A DNA stretch of 64,000 nt from CAZLIC01 sp964559535 (lineage in GTDB: Bacteria; Pseudomonadota; Alphaproteobacteria; Rhodobacterales; Rhodobacteraceae), in the NCBI GenBank assembly GCA_964559535.1, contig CAZLIC010000005.1, positions 1 to 64,000 of the forward strand. Reading direction: 5' to 3'. Position 1 is the stretch's first letter; every line of letters starts with the position of its first letter. The notes beneath the pieces were generated by a model. The model saw only the letters and a list, made by a program, of their open reading frames with translations. It had not been told where the DNA came from and ran no database searches. The translations under genes and the position numbers were made by a program. Below, in pieces: positions 50,267-58,002 of the stretch.

Positions 50267-50583
50267 AAAAAATCGCGGTTGACCTCGACGATCACGCGGA
50301 ACAGGCGCAGCACCTGCGCCGGGTAAAGGTCGGCCAGCCAGTCGGCGTCGGCCCCGGTCGCCACCGCGATGGCGGCGCGCACCCTGGCCTCCTGCGCGAT
50401 CATCCGCGCCGGGGCACCCGACAGCAGGTCGTCCCAGGCGCCCTCGGTGGCGGCGATCATCGGCGGCCAGTCGCGCAGCCGCAGCGGCAGGACGGCAAAG
50501 CTCCGGCCACCGATGGTGACGGCGACGGGCGACGGCGGCAGGATGTCCAGGTCGGTGATGGCGTCGTTGAACGTTCCGGGCAT
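50125..50583 (-). CDS. Tail-assembly chaperone (gpG-like)
   Basis: 152 residues; short form of the chaperone pair upstream of the tape measure. Contains VTIGGRSFAVLPLRLRDWPPMIAA, an N-terminal beta region, then a helical domain with LYPAQVLRLFRVIVEVNRDFFG and an Ala/Pro-rich tail encoded after the frameshift site. Placed one base downstream of the tail-tube stop, as usual. The slippery heptamer at codons 105-106 makes the long form, see the extension entry. Confidence 0.75.
   Translation of the reverse strand: MPGTFNDAITDLDILPPSPVAVTIGGRSFAVLPLRLRDWPPMIAATEGAWDDLLSGAPARMIAQEARVRAAIAVATGADADWLADLYPAQVLRLFRVIVEVNRDFFGRAVLPEMVALMRGFVPAAPAAAATPAAGPASSPGSSPADTATTTS
50266..50272 (-). promoter_or_regulatory. 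-1 ribosomal frameshift site (T TTT TTC)
   Basis: On the minus strand the coding triplets GAT TTT TTC contain the heptamer T TTT TTC in exact zero-frame phase (X XXY YYZ), one of the most efficient -1 sites. A run of six T is striking in DNA this GC-rich. After slippage the -1 frame stays open for 125 codons. Confidence 0.8.
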
Positions 50584-50584
50584 C

Positions 50585-51550
50585 TCAGCGGCTCACGATC
50601 CAGAGTTCGTCGTTCGCGGCCAGCGCCGAGGGCAGCAGGCGCAGGTCGCATTCCAGGCCGTGAATGCCCTCGTAGTCGAACGGCTGCGGGTTCACCCGCT
50701 GGACAGCAGGCGCCCAGATCGTCACCCGGTTGCCGGCCGAGGTGCCGAAGTTGAAGCCCAGGCTGGTCAGGACGTTGTTGTTGATGTCGTCGCGCCACTG
50801 CACCTCTTCGGCGGCGGTCAGGAAGACCTGCATCTTGCCCACCGTCTCGCGGGCGGTGATCTCGATCTCCTCGCCGCCCAGCACCTTCAGGTGGCTCAGC
50901 GTGTTGCCCAGGTCGATCTCCAGCATCCGGCTTTTCAGCACGTTGCCGCCCGACACCACACCGGCAGCGTAGGTGCCGCCAAGGCGGATGTCGCCCGCGT
51001 TCGCGTCCGACAGCACCAGCGGCCGCCTGAAGGCCGCGTAGTCCGGGTTGATCAGCGCCTCGGCCGTGGCGGCCGTGTCGTAGCCCAGGTAGCTGAAGGC
51101 CATGTACGGGATTTCATATCCCGCCAGCATGAACTTCACGTTCGCGCGCGCCCCCCGCGAGACGTACTTCACCCCGTCGATCATGTAACGGTTGGTGGCC
51201 GACTGCCCGCCGCCCGCGGCCGGGGTGTATTCCACGCGGTTGGCGGCCGTGATGGTTTCGGCCATGCCGCAGTTGCGCAGCATCTTGCCCCAGGCCGGGG
51301 CCGTTCCGGCCGTGCCCGAGCCCGAGAACTCGACCTCGACCTCCACCTGTCCGGCGCGCGAGGCGACCATCTGTTCCGACCCGCCCAGGGTGGGCCGCAG
51401 GATCTGGCGGGCGACGGTGTCGCGGACGATGCGGTGGCGCGCCTGGCCACGCAGGGGGATGAAGTCGGTGGCAGCCCAGGCGCCCGGGTCGTTGCCGTAG
51501 ACCGACTCGTTCTTCGTGCCGAACAGGCTTTTGCGGGTGACGCGTGCCAT
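50585..51550 (-). CDS. Tail tube protein
   Basis: 321 residues, beta-rich: N-terminal MARVTRKSLFGTKNESVYGN and repeated GQVEVEVEFSGSGTAGTAPAWGKMLRNCG (about 70-95) with an Ig-like C-terminal extension. The A-P-A-W-G-x-x-L-R-x-C-G stretch is characteristic of siphophage major tail proteins of this lineage. It polymerises to make the non-contractile tube and would be among the most abundant virion proteins. The start overlaps the previous stop (TGATG) and the stop lies 1 base before the chaperone start. Confidence 0.85.
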   Translation of the reverse strand: MARVTRKSLFGTKNESVYGNDPGAWAATDFIPLRGQARHRIVRDTVARQILRPTLGGSEQMVASRAGQVEVEVEFSGSGTAGTAPAWGKMLRNCGMAETITAANRVEYTPAAGGGQSATNRYMIDGVKYVSRGARANVKFMLAGYEIPYMAFSYLGYDTAATAEALINPDYAAFRRPLVLSDANAGDIRLGGTYAAGVVSGGNVLKSRMLEIDLGNTLSHLKVLGGEEIEITARETVGKMQVFLTAAEEVQWRDDINNNVLTSLGFNFGTSAGNRVTIWAPAVQRVNPQPFDYEGIHGLECDLRLLPSALAANDELWIVSR

Positions 51551-51771
51551 CAGTCAGCTTCCTTTTCCGAAAGGGGGGCGGCGGGCGGCGGCGCATCCGC
51601 GACCGCCGTCAGCGTCCCGGTGACCGGGTCGCGCGTGAAGGTGCCCGATGTGCCCGGCGTGGGCAGGGCCGCCGGGGCGACCTTCGGCGGGTTGTTGCGC
51701 CGCCACATCTCGGCCTCGTGGTCGGACATGCCTGCGGTGGGGTCGGCGGATTTCACGGGGGGTTTGCTCAC
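51550..51771 (-). CDS. Small proline-rich phage protein
   Basis: 73 residues, Pro/Ala-rich, disordered, with a short motif MSDHEAEMWRRNNPPK. GTG start overlaps the previous stop (GTGA); the stop overlaps the tail-tube start. Function unknown; small proteins here are common between head-tail joining and tail-tube genes. Coding is supported by both overlaps. Confidence 0.6.
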   Translation of the reverse strand: MSKPPVKSADPTAGMSDHEAEMWRRNNPPKVAPAALPTPGTSGTFTRDPVTGTLTAVADAPPPAAPLSEKEAD

Positions 51772-52220
51772 GGCGTGATCCTCAGCTGGTCCTTCAGGTC
51801 GAAGGCGATCTGGTAGACGAAAGTGCCCTGGTCGGAACTGACCAGCACGGCGCGGGCCAGGGTCAGCACCCCGCGCGCGTCGCTGTCCGGCGTCCAGCCC
51901 GCCACACGCAGGATGATGGCCTCGACCAGATCATCGATCCGGTCCAGCCAGGCCCCGCCGGTGGCGTCGTGGGTGCGGACGGTCAGGATGACGGCCGCGC
52001 CGCGCGTGACGGGCAGGGTGAACTGGCCGCCAAAGCCGTCGGGCTGCCCGCCCTCGATGCCCAGCGGCACCACATGGGCGGCGGGCGTGACCTGCGGGAA
52101 AAGGTTGCTTTTCTGCAGCGCGGCCAGCGCCGCGGCCCCGGCCACGCGGCCCGCCAGGATGGCCTGGCCGTCCACCGTCAGGCCCTGCAGCCGGGTGATG
52201 ATGTCGGCGCACAGCCCCAT
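51768..52220 (-). CDS. Mu gp37-like head-tail connector / tail terminator (DUF1834-like)
   Basis: 150 residues. N-terminal MGLCADIITRLQGLTVDGQAIL and the middle NLFPQVTPAAHVVPLGIEGGQPDGFGGQFTLPVTRGAAVILTV and C-terminal VLVSSDQGTFVYQIAFDLKDQLRI resemble the Gp37/DUF1834 proteins that follow gp36 in Mu-like phages, and tail-terminator proteins in general. It probably caps the tail and joins it to the head. TGATG overlap with gp36. Confidence 0.7.
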   Translation of the reverse strand: MGLCADIITRLQGLTVDGQAILAGRVAGAAALAALQKSNLFPQVTPAAHVVPLGIEGGQPDGFGGQFTLPVTRGAAVILTVRTHDATGGAWLDRIDDLVEAIILRVAGWTPDSDARGVLTLARAVLVSSDQGTFVYQIAFDLKDQLRITP

Positions 52221-52648
52221 CAGACGAACCCCGTCAGGTTCTCGGCCGTCATCGGCCGGGGGCGGTCGGTGGTGACCACGCCGCTGCCGCCGGTCACCGC
52301 AGGCTCGACCCCCGCCACCGGCAGCCGCAGCCGCCCGTCGGCGATGTCGCGCAGCTGGCGCAGGGCGTCGTCATAGTCCTTGCGCACCTTGTCGTCGGGC
52401 GACCCGATGTGCAGGCTGTAGAAGGCGACGGCGGCGGCGATCGCCGTCAGCAGCGGCGGCGCCGCCTCCAGCGGCAGGACATACCGCCCGGCCAGATAGC
52501 CGTCGACCAGCGCGTCGGCATCGGCCAGCGCCCGGTCCACCACCGCCGGGTCCACCGCCCCGGTCGCCACCGTGCCGCGATCGGTCAGGCTGACCAACGC
52601 GGCCAGGCCGTAGCGGTCGGTCAGGGTGGCAAGGGTGGCGTAGGGCAT
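52220..52648 (-). CDS. Mu gp36-like protein (DUF1320)
   Basis: 142 residues: YATLATLTDRYGLAALVSLTDRG, VDRALADADALVDGYLAGRYVLPLE and PPLLTAIAAAVAFYSLH match DUF1320, the gp36 family of Mu-like phages, a head-completion adaptor for the neck. A Pro/Thr-rich tail follows. Its start overlaps the stop of the Acb2-like gene (TGATG) and its stop overlaps the gp37-like start. Confidence 0.88.
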   Translation of the reverse strand: MPYATLATLTDRYGLAALVSLTDRGTVATGAVDPAVVDRALADADALVDGYLAGRYVLPLEAAPPLLTAIAAAVAFYSLHIGSPDDKVRKDYDDALRQLRDIADGRLRLPVAGVEPAVTGGSGVVTTDRPRPMTAENLTGFV

Positions 52649-53013
52649 CAGGTCATCAGCGCCGCGCGCACCGCGGCGTCCTTGGCTTCCAGAAGCTTGC
52701 GCAGGGCGACCGAACGTTCGGCATTGCGCGGGCACAGCGACACGATCAGCGCCGCCAGCGCGGCAAAGGGCCGCGACACCACCTGCAGATTCTCCGGCAG
52801 GTGCGCCCAGGCGAAGAACTGCAGGATCGGCTCGCCCGATGACGGCACATCGACCTGCTCCGAGACCAGCAGCTCCTGCGTGCCGTGCACGAAGGCCCGG
52901 TACTCCGTGTGCGGCGCCACCTCGGCCAGAACGCCCATGCTGCCGCCCAGCGGCGACAGCGCGACGATCACCACGGGGCGGGCAGCGGCCCTGACAACAA
53001 CTTCGGCGGTCAC
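52648..53013 (-). CDS. Acb2/Tad1-like hairpin-domain protein (candidate anti-CBASS/anti-Thoeris sponge)
   Basis: 121 residues. The C-terminal half (about 62-118) reads FFAWAHLPENLQVVSRPFAALA then LCPRNAERSVALRKLLEAKDAAVRA. The H-L-P-x-x-L-Q, ...P-x-x-x-L-A, ...P-x-N-x-E-R-x-x-A-L-R-K-L-x-E-A-K/V pattern fits the helical hairpin of Acb2/Tad1 proteins, which bind cyclic oligonucleotides and so block CBASS or Thoeris signalling. Residues 1-60 are a separate beta-rich extension. Acb2 of Pseudomonas Mu-like phages also lies in the structural region. The GTG at 53013 has GAGGAG 8 bases upstream; the TTG at 53028 is less likely. Identification is by pattern only. Confidence 0.55.
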   Translation of the reverse strand: MTAEVVVRAAARPVVIVALSPLGGSMGVLAEVAPHTEYRAFVHGTQELLVSEQVDVPSSGEPILQFFAWAHLPENLQVVSRPFAALAALIVSLCPRNAERSVALRKLLEAKDAAVRAALMT

Positions 53014-53072
53014 ATCCGGTCTCCTCAAAAGGGTGGCCGTCTCTCCGGCCTGTCACGCCCGTCCTCCGACGT

Positions 53073-53180
53073 TCAGTCCCGGTCCGCGCCGGGCTCGCCT
53101 ACTCGGAACGCCTGCTGGCGGCCTTTTCTGTGCGTGGCCCTTCCGCAGGTTCGCGACTGTTCCTTTCGCCAGGGATTCAC
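53073..53180 (-). CDS. Possible 35-residue basic phage protein
   Basis: GTG at 53180 overlaps the gp35-like stop (GTGA), and the frame runs 35 codons to a TGA at 53073. The predicted peptide is Arg/Gln-rich (KEQSRTCGRATHRKGRQQ) with one Cys and no known motif. The overlap style matches other genes here, but the length is too short to separate from chance. Confidence 0.25.
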   Translation of the reverse strand: MNPWRKEQSRTCGRATHRKGRQQAFRVGEPGADRD

Positions 53181-53497
53181 TCCGGAACCGCAACCTCCAG
53201 CATCGGGTCACTCCGCAACGCCGCGATCTGCGCTTCCGTCAGGTCGGCTGCGTCGATCTCCACCGGCTGGGGCGTGAACACGCGCCCCGCGCGGCGGCGC
53301 ATCGGCTGCAGCGCCCGGACGATCAGCATGAGGCCGCCCGCACCCGGCACGGTGTCGACGCCCGCCGGGGTGGTGGCGTCAGCCCCCGCCCCGGCGCCGT
53401 CCGCCGCCCCGGCCGTTACGGCGGCGGTTTGCACGGGCGCAGCGTCGTCCAGCACGCCGCCCGCCTGCTGTGTCTTGGGTTTCGGCGTCCTCGCCAT
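53177..53497 (-). CDS. Mu gp35-like / HI1506-related protein
   Basis: 106 residues with an Ala/Gly-rich disordered first half, then GLMLIVRALQPMRRRAGRVFTPQPVEIDAADLTEAQIAALRSDPMLEV. The R-R-A-G-x-x-F and L-T-x-x-Q-x-x-x-L-x-x-D-P-x-L-x-V pattern is the N-terminal FluMu domain of HI1506-related proteins found after the major head gene in Mu-like phages. A strong AGGAGGT lies 6 bases before the ATG. Confidence 0.75.
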   Translation of the reverse strand: MARTPKPKTQQAGGVLDDAAPVQTAAVTAGAADGAGAGADATTPAGVDTVPGAGGLMLIVRALQPMRRRAGRVFTPQPVEIDAADLTEAQIAALRSDPMLEVAVPE

Positions 53498-53562
53498 CGC
53501 AGACCTCCTGTCGGCTCAAGGACGGGGGCGCCACGCGCCCCCGCTGCTTCAACCGACAGCGG

Positions 53563-54453
53563 TCACAGCCAGGACGTGACCAGCAGTTCGGCCGTGCCCT
53601 TCCATTCGTTGGTCACGCCGCCAGTGCCGTGTTCGCTGTTCAGCAGCTGGCGACCGGCGCTTTCCAGCGCCTGCGGCACGACCAGAAGGTTCGGCCGCAG
53701 GCCCAGCGGGCGGCCGTAGTCGCCCTTCATTCCGCCGATCGCGGCCCGCGCAGCGGCATAGTTCGTGGCGTTCAGCGGCTGCTTCGACCCCCAGGCCATC
53801 TGCCAGAAGCCGTAGCCGGTGTTCGCCCGGGCGTCGGCGCCGTACACGAACTCTTTGTTCATGAAGACGCGCTCGTCGCCGGGATTGACCAGCGACACGA
53901 ACTCGAAGTCCTTGCGCTTCTGCAGGATGATCGGCTTGACCGCGCGGGACACGTCCATCAGAAACCAGGCCGGGCCGGACCCGCCGTCGGTGTTCGCCAC
54001 GCTGGTGACGGCGCCGTTGGCGTCCAGCACCGGGTGGTCGGTGTCGAAGAAGAACTGGCCGTCGTAGCAGTTGGTGGCGAACCCGGCAGCCAGCGCCTGG
54101 AAGACCATCAGGTCCCACTGCGACCCGGTCGACATGCCCATTTCGGTGAATAGCGTCGAGTAGTGGCCGAGGTTGTCCGTCTCGATGTCGTCCTTGTCGA
54201 CGCCGAGGGTCAGTTCCAGCGCCTTCTCCTTGATGCTGTAGTCCGACAGCATCAGGTTCTGGATGGCGCGAGGCCCGATCCATTCGCGGACGTTCGGCAG
54301 CTTGCCCAGCCAGCCATACTTCTGCTCGCGGGTGCTCGCGGGCACGACAGTGGCGATGCGGGCATAGTCCGACGTCGCCTGCGACAGGCCGCCCTTGAAC
54401 AAGATGGAATAGCCGACGCGCAGGGCGTCCAGGTTTGCGGTGTTGATCAGCAC
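53563..54453 (-). CDS. Mu gpT-like major head protein
   Basis: 296 residues. INTANLDALRVGYSILFKGGL at the N-terminus, LPNVREWIGPRAIQNL, FFDTDHPV and the C-terminal LVVPQALESAGRQLLNSE block are the hallmarks of Mu gpT-family major capsid proteins (HK97-like fold). It builds the icosahedral head and should be one of the most abundant virion proteins. GTG start. It follows the cement-protein gene by 12 bases. Confidence 0.92.
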   Translation of the reverse strand: MLINTANLDALRVGYSILFKGGLSQATSDYARIATVVPASTREQKYGWLGKLPNVREWIGPRAIQNLMLSDYSIKEKALELTLGVDKDDIETDNLGHYSTLFTEMGMSTGSQWDLMVFQALAAGFATNCYDGQFFFDTDHPVLDANGAVTSVANTDGGSGPAWFLMDVSRAVKPIILQKRKDFEFVSLVNPGDERVFMNKEFVYGADARANTGYGFWQMAWGSKQPLNATNYAAARAAIGGMKGDYGRPLGLRPNLLVVPQALESAGRQLLNSEHGTGGVTNEWKGTAELLVTSWL

Positions 54454-54465
54454 GGGCGCAGCTCC

Positions 54466-54897
54466 TTACGACAGCATGGCGCGCGTCAGGGATTCGTCGA
54501 AACGAACCCAGACGCCGAGGGAGTCGACGCTGTCGATCACGCCTGCCGGGGAACGGGTCGCGGACCCGTTCGTCTTGGCGACGGTCTGGTCGTCGACGAT
54601 ATAGCAGACCGCCCCGACGTCAGCGACGGCGATCAGGTCACCGGCCGAGCTGTTGGCGAAGCGGAAGATGCCGGGGCGGTACCGGATCGGCGTCACACCC
54701 GCGGTGGTGCTGGCGCCGCGCTCCAGCGCGATACCCGCGCCAAAGCTGCCGGTGGCGGTGGCGCCTTCAATCAGGTGACCCGAGGCGTTGCGCATGACAA
54801 TCGCGCCCATGAAGATCGCCTGGTTGGCCCCCATGACGCCGGAACGTTCATCGCCCTCGGCACGGGGTGTATTCCGGTCGGCAGTCAGTGCAACCAT
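54466..54897 (-). CDS. Head decoration / cement protein
   Basis: 143 residues, beta-rich with small hydrophobic repeats (FMGAIVMRNASGHLIEGATATGSFGAGIALERGAST, FRFANSSAGDLIAVADVGAVCYIVDDQTVAKT). This is the pattern of small capsid-stabilising proteins encoded between the protease/scaffold and the major capsid gene in many phages. The ATG overlaps the protease stop (TGATG). Confidence 0.7.
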   Translation of the reverse strand: MVALTADRNTPRAEGDERSGVMGANQAIFMGAIVMRNASGHLIEGATATGSFGAGIALERGASTTAGVTPIRYRPGIFRFANSSAGDLIAVADVGAVCYIVDDQTVAKTNGSATRSPAGVIDSVDSLGVWVRFDESLTRAMLS

Positions 54898-55931
54898 CAG
54901 CTGGCCTCCTTCTCGGCGTTGAGGGTTTTCAGGTAGTCAGCCTTGGAGATGCCCAGCGCCTTGGCCGCAGCCTCCTGGTCGGCCGACAGCGCGACCGCCA
55001 GCGCACCCGCGCCGGGCGGCGTGCCGCCAAGGTGGGCGATCTCGCCCAGCTGCGGCTGCGCGGAGATCATCTTCTCGACGAAGGCCGGGTTCTCCATGTG
55101 GCTGGAGATCATCTCCTCGCGGTTCGCGGCGCTGACGCCCGACCGCTTCTCGCGGATCGCCTGGTCGATGAAGGCCTCCGCCTTCGACCGCTTCGCCGCC
55201 GCCTTGAAGGCCGCATTCTCGGCCTGCAGCGCGGTCAGGTCGGCAGCACTGGCCTTCAGGATGCGCGCGGCCGCCAGGATCGACCCGGCGTTGCCGCCCT
55301 CGACGCCCAGCGCGGTGCCGATCTCGGCCAGCGACGATTGCAGCGCGGTGGTGGCCGCGGCGGTGCGGGCGGCTGCAAGCAGCTCGTCCTCGGTCGCGGT
55401 GGCAGGCTTGCCCAGCGCTTCGGCCAGGCGGGCAGTAAAGGACATGCCGGTCTCCATGTTCAGCGCGGTCAGGCCACGCAGGTTCGGGTTGTTCACAAGG
55501 CTGGCGCGCAGAACGCGGATCACGCGCCCCGCGGCGTCATGCACAAAAGTCGGGCTGATGCCGCGATAGGCGCGGTCGGCCACCAGCTCGCGCCCCGCGC
55601 GGTTCCAGGCGACGCGCCCCCAGATGCCGTCGGCGCGCGCTTCCATCTCGGTGATCTTGCCGCGGGCGGGCGACGACAGGCCCAGATGCGCGGCCAGGTC
55701 CTGCGCGTGGTTCTCGTCCAGGATCAGACCGGTCGCGTCGCGCGGGTCGGCGGCGAAGGACGCGGCAATCACCGCCGCGGCATCCTCGACCCGGTAGGGG
55801 CCGCGGCCGTCGAAGGTGTGAATGTCGGCGCCAACCGCGGGCAGCAGGTGCACCCAGTCAGGCACGTCCTGCCCCTCGGGCAGGTCCATGGCGGCGGCAA
55901 GCGCAATCTGGGGGCGGTTGGGGTCGGGCAT
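54897..55931 (-). CDS. Mu gpI-like capsid protease / scaffold fusion
   Basis: 344 residues. N-terminal protease part (about 1-175): WVHLLPAVGADIHTFDGRGPY, ILDENHAQDLAAHLG (with a His between acidic residues), ARADGIWGRVAWNRAG, YRGISPTFVHD and LVNNPNLRGL match Mu protease I. The C-terminal ~170 residues, Ala/Glu-rich and helical (SSLAEIGTALGVEGGN, LKASAADLTALQAENAAFKAAAKRSKAEAF), are the scaffold that directs shell assembly and is then digested. Start at 55931 is chosen; TTG or ATG codons to 55973 are possible. The 148-base gap to 56080 holds no evident gene. Confidence 0.85.
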   Translation of the reverse strand: MPDPNRPQIALAAAMDLPEGQDVPDWVHLLPAVGADIHTFDGRGPYRVEDAAAVIAASFAADPRDATGLILDENHAQDLAAHLGLSSPARGKITEMEARADGIWGRVAWNRAGRELVADRAYRGISPTFVHDAAGRVIRVLRASLVNNPNLRGLTALNMETGMSFTARLAEALGKPATATEDELLAAARTAAATTALQSSLAEIGTALGVEGGNAGSILAAARILKASAADLTALQAENAAFKAAAKRSKAEAFIDQAIREKRSGVSAANREEMISSHMENPAFVEKMISAQPQLGEIAHLGGTPPGAGALAVALSADQEAAAKALGISKADYLKTLNAEKEAS

Positions 55932-56079
55932 GCCCGGACCATCGCAGCGCGGGCCGGGGCGATACATCCACAACCGGTTGCGGTGTTCGCGGGCCGCGCC
56001 CTTCCTGCAGCCTGCCCGCCCGTCGGCCGATCCGTCAAGCGCCCTTCGAAGGCCGTTTCAACGGGCGTTCAAGGCCGCG

Positions 56080-56601
56080 TCAACCGGGGTCTGCCACCCC
56101 GGACAGGTGCTCGGCGGTGGTGGCGATGACCTCGGTCCGGTCCTGCGCCGACAGGCCAAGGAACGGACGTGCCGGAATATTGCCCCAGGGGATCGGGTGG
56201 AAATAGTCGCGTCCACGCTTGTCCTTGCCGATGGCGGCGCCGAACTGGCCTTGCGCCGCACCGAACTGCATCGCCGCGGCGTAAATCTGCGACGATCCGA
56301 CCCCGGCGTGGTCAGGCCCGGAGAACGGATGGATCGACCGCATCAGCCCGGTCGACACCGTCAGCGGATGCGGTCCCGGGCGGCGCGGCGGCTTCATCGA
56401 CGCGTAGCGGTCCAGCGTCGCCTGCGACCGCGGCACCCAGGCGTTGCCCTCGGGGTCGGTGCCGCTGGCGAACCGCTTGCGGGTCGACAGGAACAGCCCG
56501 TCGGCAATGTCCGCCATAAGGTCCGACATGTCGGTCAGCCTGCGCGATGCGTCGGCCAGGCGCGCCGTGACCTCGCCCTCGTCCAGTCTGATGGTGATCA
56601 A
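56080..56601 (-). CDS. Phage virion morphogenesis protein (Mu gpG-like)
   Basis: 173 residues: ITIRLDEGEVTARLADASRRLTDMSDLMADIADGLFLSTRKRFASGTDPEGNAWVPRS is the N-terminal gpG pattern (G-x-x-W), and YFHPIPWGNIPARPFLGLSAQD is the C-terminal I-P-A-R-P-F-L-G motif that identifies the family. Needed for head-tail joining. TTG start supported by AAGGA about 6 bases upstream. Confidence 0.88.
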   Translation of the reverse strand: MITIRLDEGEVTARLADASRRLTDMSDLMADIADGLFLSTRKRFASGTDPEGNAWVPRSQATLDRYASMKPPRRPGPHPLTVSTGLMRSIHPFSGPDHAGVGSSQIYAAAMQFGAAQGQFGAAIGKDKRGRDYFHPIPWGNIPARPFLGLSAQDRTEVIATTAEHLSGVADPG

Positions 56602-56638
56602 GGTGAAGTCCTTTCCTGCCGGGGCCGGGCGGTCGGTT

Positions 56639-56842
56639 TCAGACGCGGTTGCGCGGCGGCGTCATCGGGCCTATGTTTGTCAGAAGGACGTGCAGCAAAT
56701 TCTCCCGGAAGTTTCTGAAGGGGCACCTGACCCCGAAGGTTGGCCAGGACATTGACTGGCCGGGGCGCAATCCGCGCCTTCGCGGTGGGGAGGGGAGCCA
56801 CCGGGCACGACCCGCGGGACCGGTCAGGTGCGGTCCCATCAT
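56639..56842 (-). CDS. Possible 67-residue protein in a low-GC patch
   Basis: ATG at 56842 overlaps the gpF stop (ATGA), and the frame ends at 56639. The N-terminal third is Gly/Pro/Arg-rich (HLTGPAGRARWLPSPPRRRG), the C-terminal third hydrophobic and aromatic (FRNFRENLLHVLLTNIG). The underlying DNA at about 56665-56755 is clearly less GC-rich than both sides, and frames on the other strand are open as well. It may be a short protein or instead an RNA or inserted repeat; I see no family match. The gap between gpF and gpG (56602-56838) holds nothing else. Confidence 0.35.
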   Translation of the reverse strand: MMGPHLTGPAGRARWLPSPPRRRGLRPGQSMSWPTFGVRCPFRNFRENLLHVLLTNIGPMTPPRNRV

Positions 56843-58002
56843 CGCCCTTTCGCAAGCAGGGCGCCGATGGTGGCGTCACGTCGCGCCTCGTCGCGCGACA
56901 GGCGCCGCAGGCTGGTGACGAACAGCCCATCGCCGCTGACGGTCGCCTTCACCACCGTGACGATCCCGCCGCGCTCCGGCCCCGGCTCGACCAGGATGAA
57001 GATGATCGACCGCGGCCCGTCCTGCACGCGGTGGGTCGGACTTGTGACGGTCTGCTGCACCAGGGCGTAATCGGCAGGTGTCAGCTCGGGGTGCTCGCGC
57101 ACCTGCTTCCCTGCGGTCTCGGGCGACAGGACGGCCACCCGTGGCCCGGCGCCGATGGCCTGGGCATCCGCATCGGACAGGCGGGCCAGAGGCCAGTTGC
57201 CCTCCGGGGTCCGGAGCCACCGCTCGAACGATGGCAGCCGCAGCCAGTCCTGGATCAGCGCGACGGAGGGCTGCGGGGGCAGAAGGTCCAGCTTCGGCAC
57301 CAGCGCCTGCACCATGTCGGACACGGTGGCGCCCGGCGCATAGGCCCAGCCCTTGTCGATGCCCTTGGGCGCGCCCGTCCGGGGATCGATGCGGTCCCAG
57401 CCTTCCGGCAGTTGCTTGTCCGGGTCGCCGCCCCGGCGGCGCACCCCGGCGGCCGTGTTGGCCCCCACCACGAAACAGCTGCACCCCCAGCCGTTCGGCG
57501 GTGAATGCGTGGCCCAGAACGGGTGGTCCGGCGGCAGCGCGATGCCGTCCAGTGCCAGGTGGTGCGGGCGTGGCTTCAGGCTGTCACCGTGCTTGTAGAT
57601 CCAGAAGCGGAAGTTCCCCTTGAAAAGCTGCGCCCGCCGCCCGGCGGCGAAGGTCGTGGCAACATTCGTCTGCCAGATGACCCGCGTCCGCCATGCCTCG
57701 CCCGCGGCGGTGCCTTCGCCGGTCCAGCCATGCCAGCCGCGCGTCTCGACGATCCGCCGGAACTCCTTGCGGAACCACTCAAGACCAAGCCCCTCCGACC
57801 GCTCCCGGTTCACCGCCGCGGCGATATCGACCAGGGCATCGGCCTTCGTCGCTCCGGCCACCATGAACGCCCGGTCATGCTGCGCCTGCCACAGGTCATC
57901 CCACGCCTTCGTGTCGCGCAGGTCCGCGAAGCGAAGGCGCAGCGCCGCCACCTGTTCGCGGAACGGCTGACCCAGAATCGCCGACAGGTTCGGGTCAGCC
58001 AC
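56839..58002 (-). CDS. Mu gpF-like head morphogenesis / minor head protein
   Basis: 387 residues. The N-terminal helical part contains VWQAQHDRAF-like DDLWQAQHDRAFMVAG and REWF-type segments. RVIWQTNVATTFAAGR, then the zinc-binding-type KPRPHHLALDGIALPPDHPFWATHSPPNGWGCSCFVV, with H-x-x-x-x-G and N-G-W-G-C-x-C, are the signature of the Mu F family. The C-terminal domain beyond about 270 is a separate ADP-ribosyl/PBECR-like region (GIVTVVKATVSGDGLFVTSLRRLSRDE). GTG at 58002 lies 8 bases inside the portal end. Essential for head assembly. Confidence 0.88.
   Translation of the reverse strand: MADPNLSAILGQPFREQVAALRLRFADLRDTKAWDDLWQAQHDRAFMVAGATKADALVDIAAAVNRERSEGLGLEWFRKEFRRIVETRGWHGWTGEGTAAGEAWRTRVIWQTNVATTFAAGRRAQLFKGNFRFWIYKHGDSLKPRPHHLALDGIALPPDHPFWATHSPPNGWGCSCFVVGANTAAGVRRRGGDPDKQLPEGWDRIDPRTGAPKGIDKGWAYAPGATVSDMVQALVPKLDLLPPQPSVALIQDWLRLPSFERWLRTPEGNWPLARLSDADAQAIGAGPRVAVLSPETAGKQVREHPELTPADYALVQQTVTSPTHRVQDGPRSIIFILVEPGPERGGIVTVVKATVSGDGLFVTSLRRLSRDEARRDATIGALLAKGR

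Noticed and set aside
52220..53056. Long frame giving gp36 a 136-residue N-terminal extension
   Set aside because: The extension overlaps the Acb2-like gene in another frame; the ATG at 52648 fits DUF1320 length and overlaps the previous stop.
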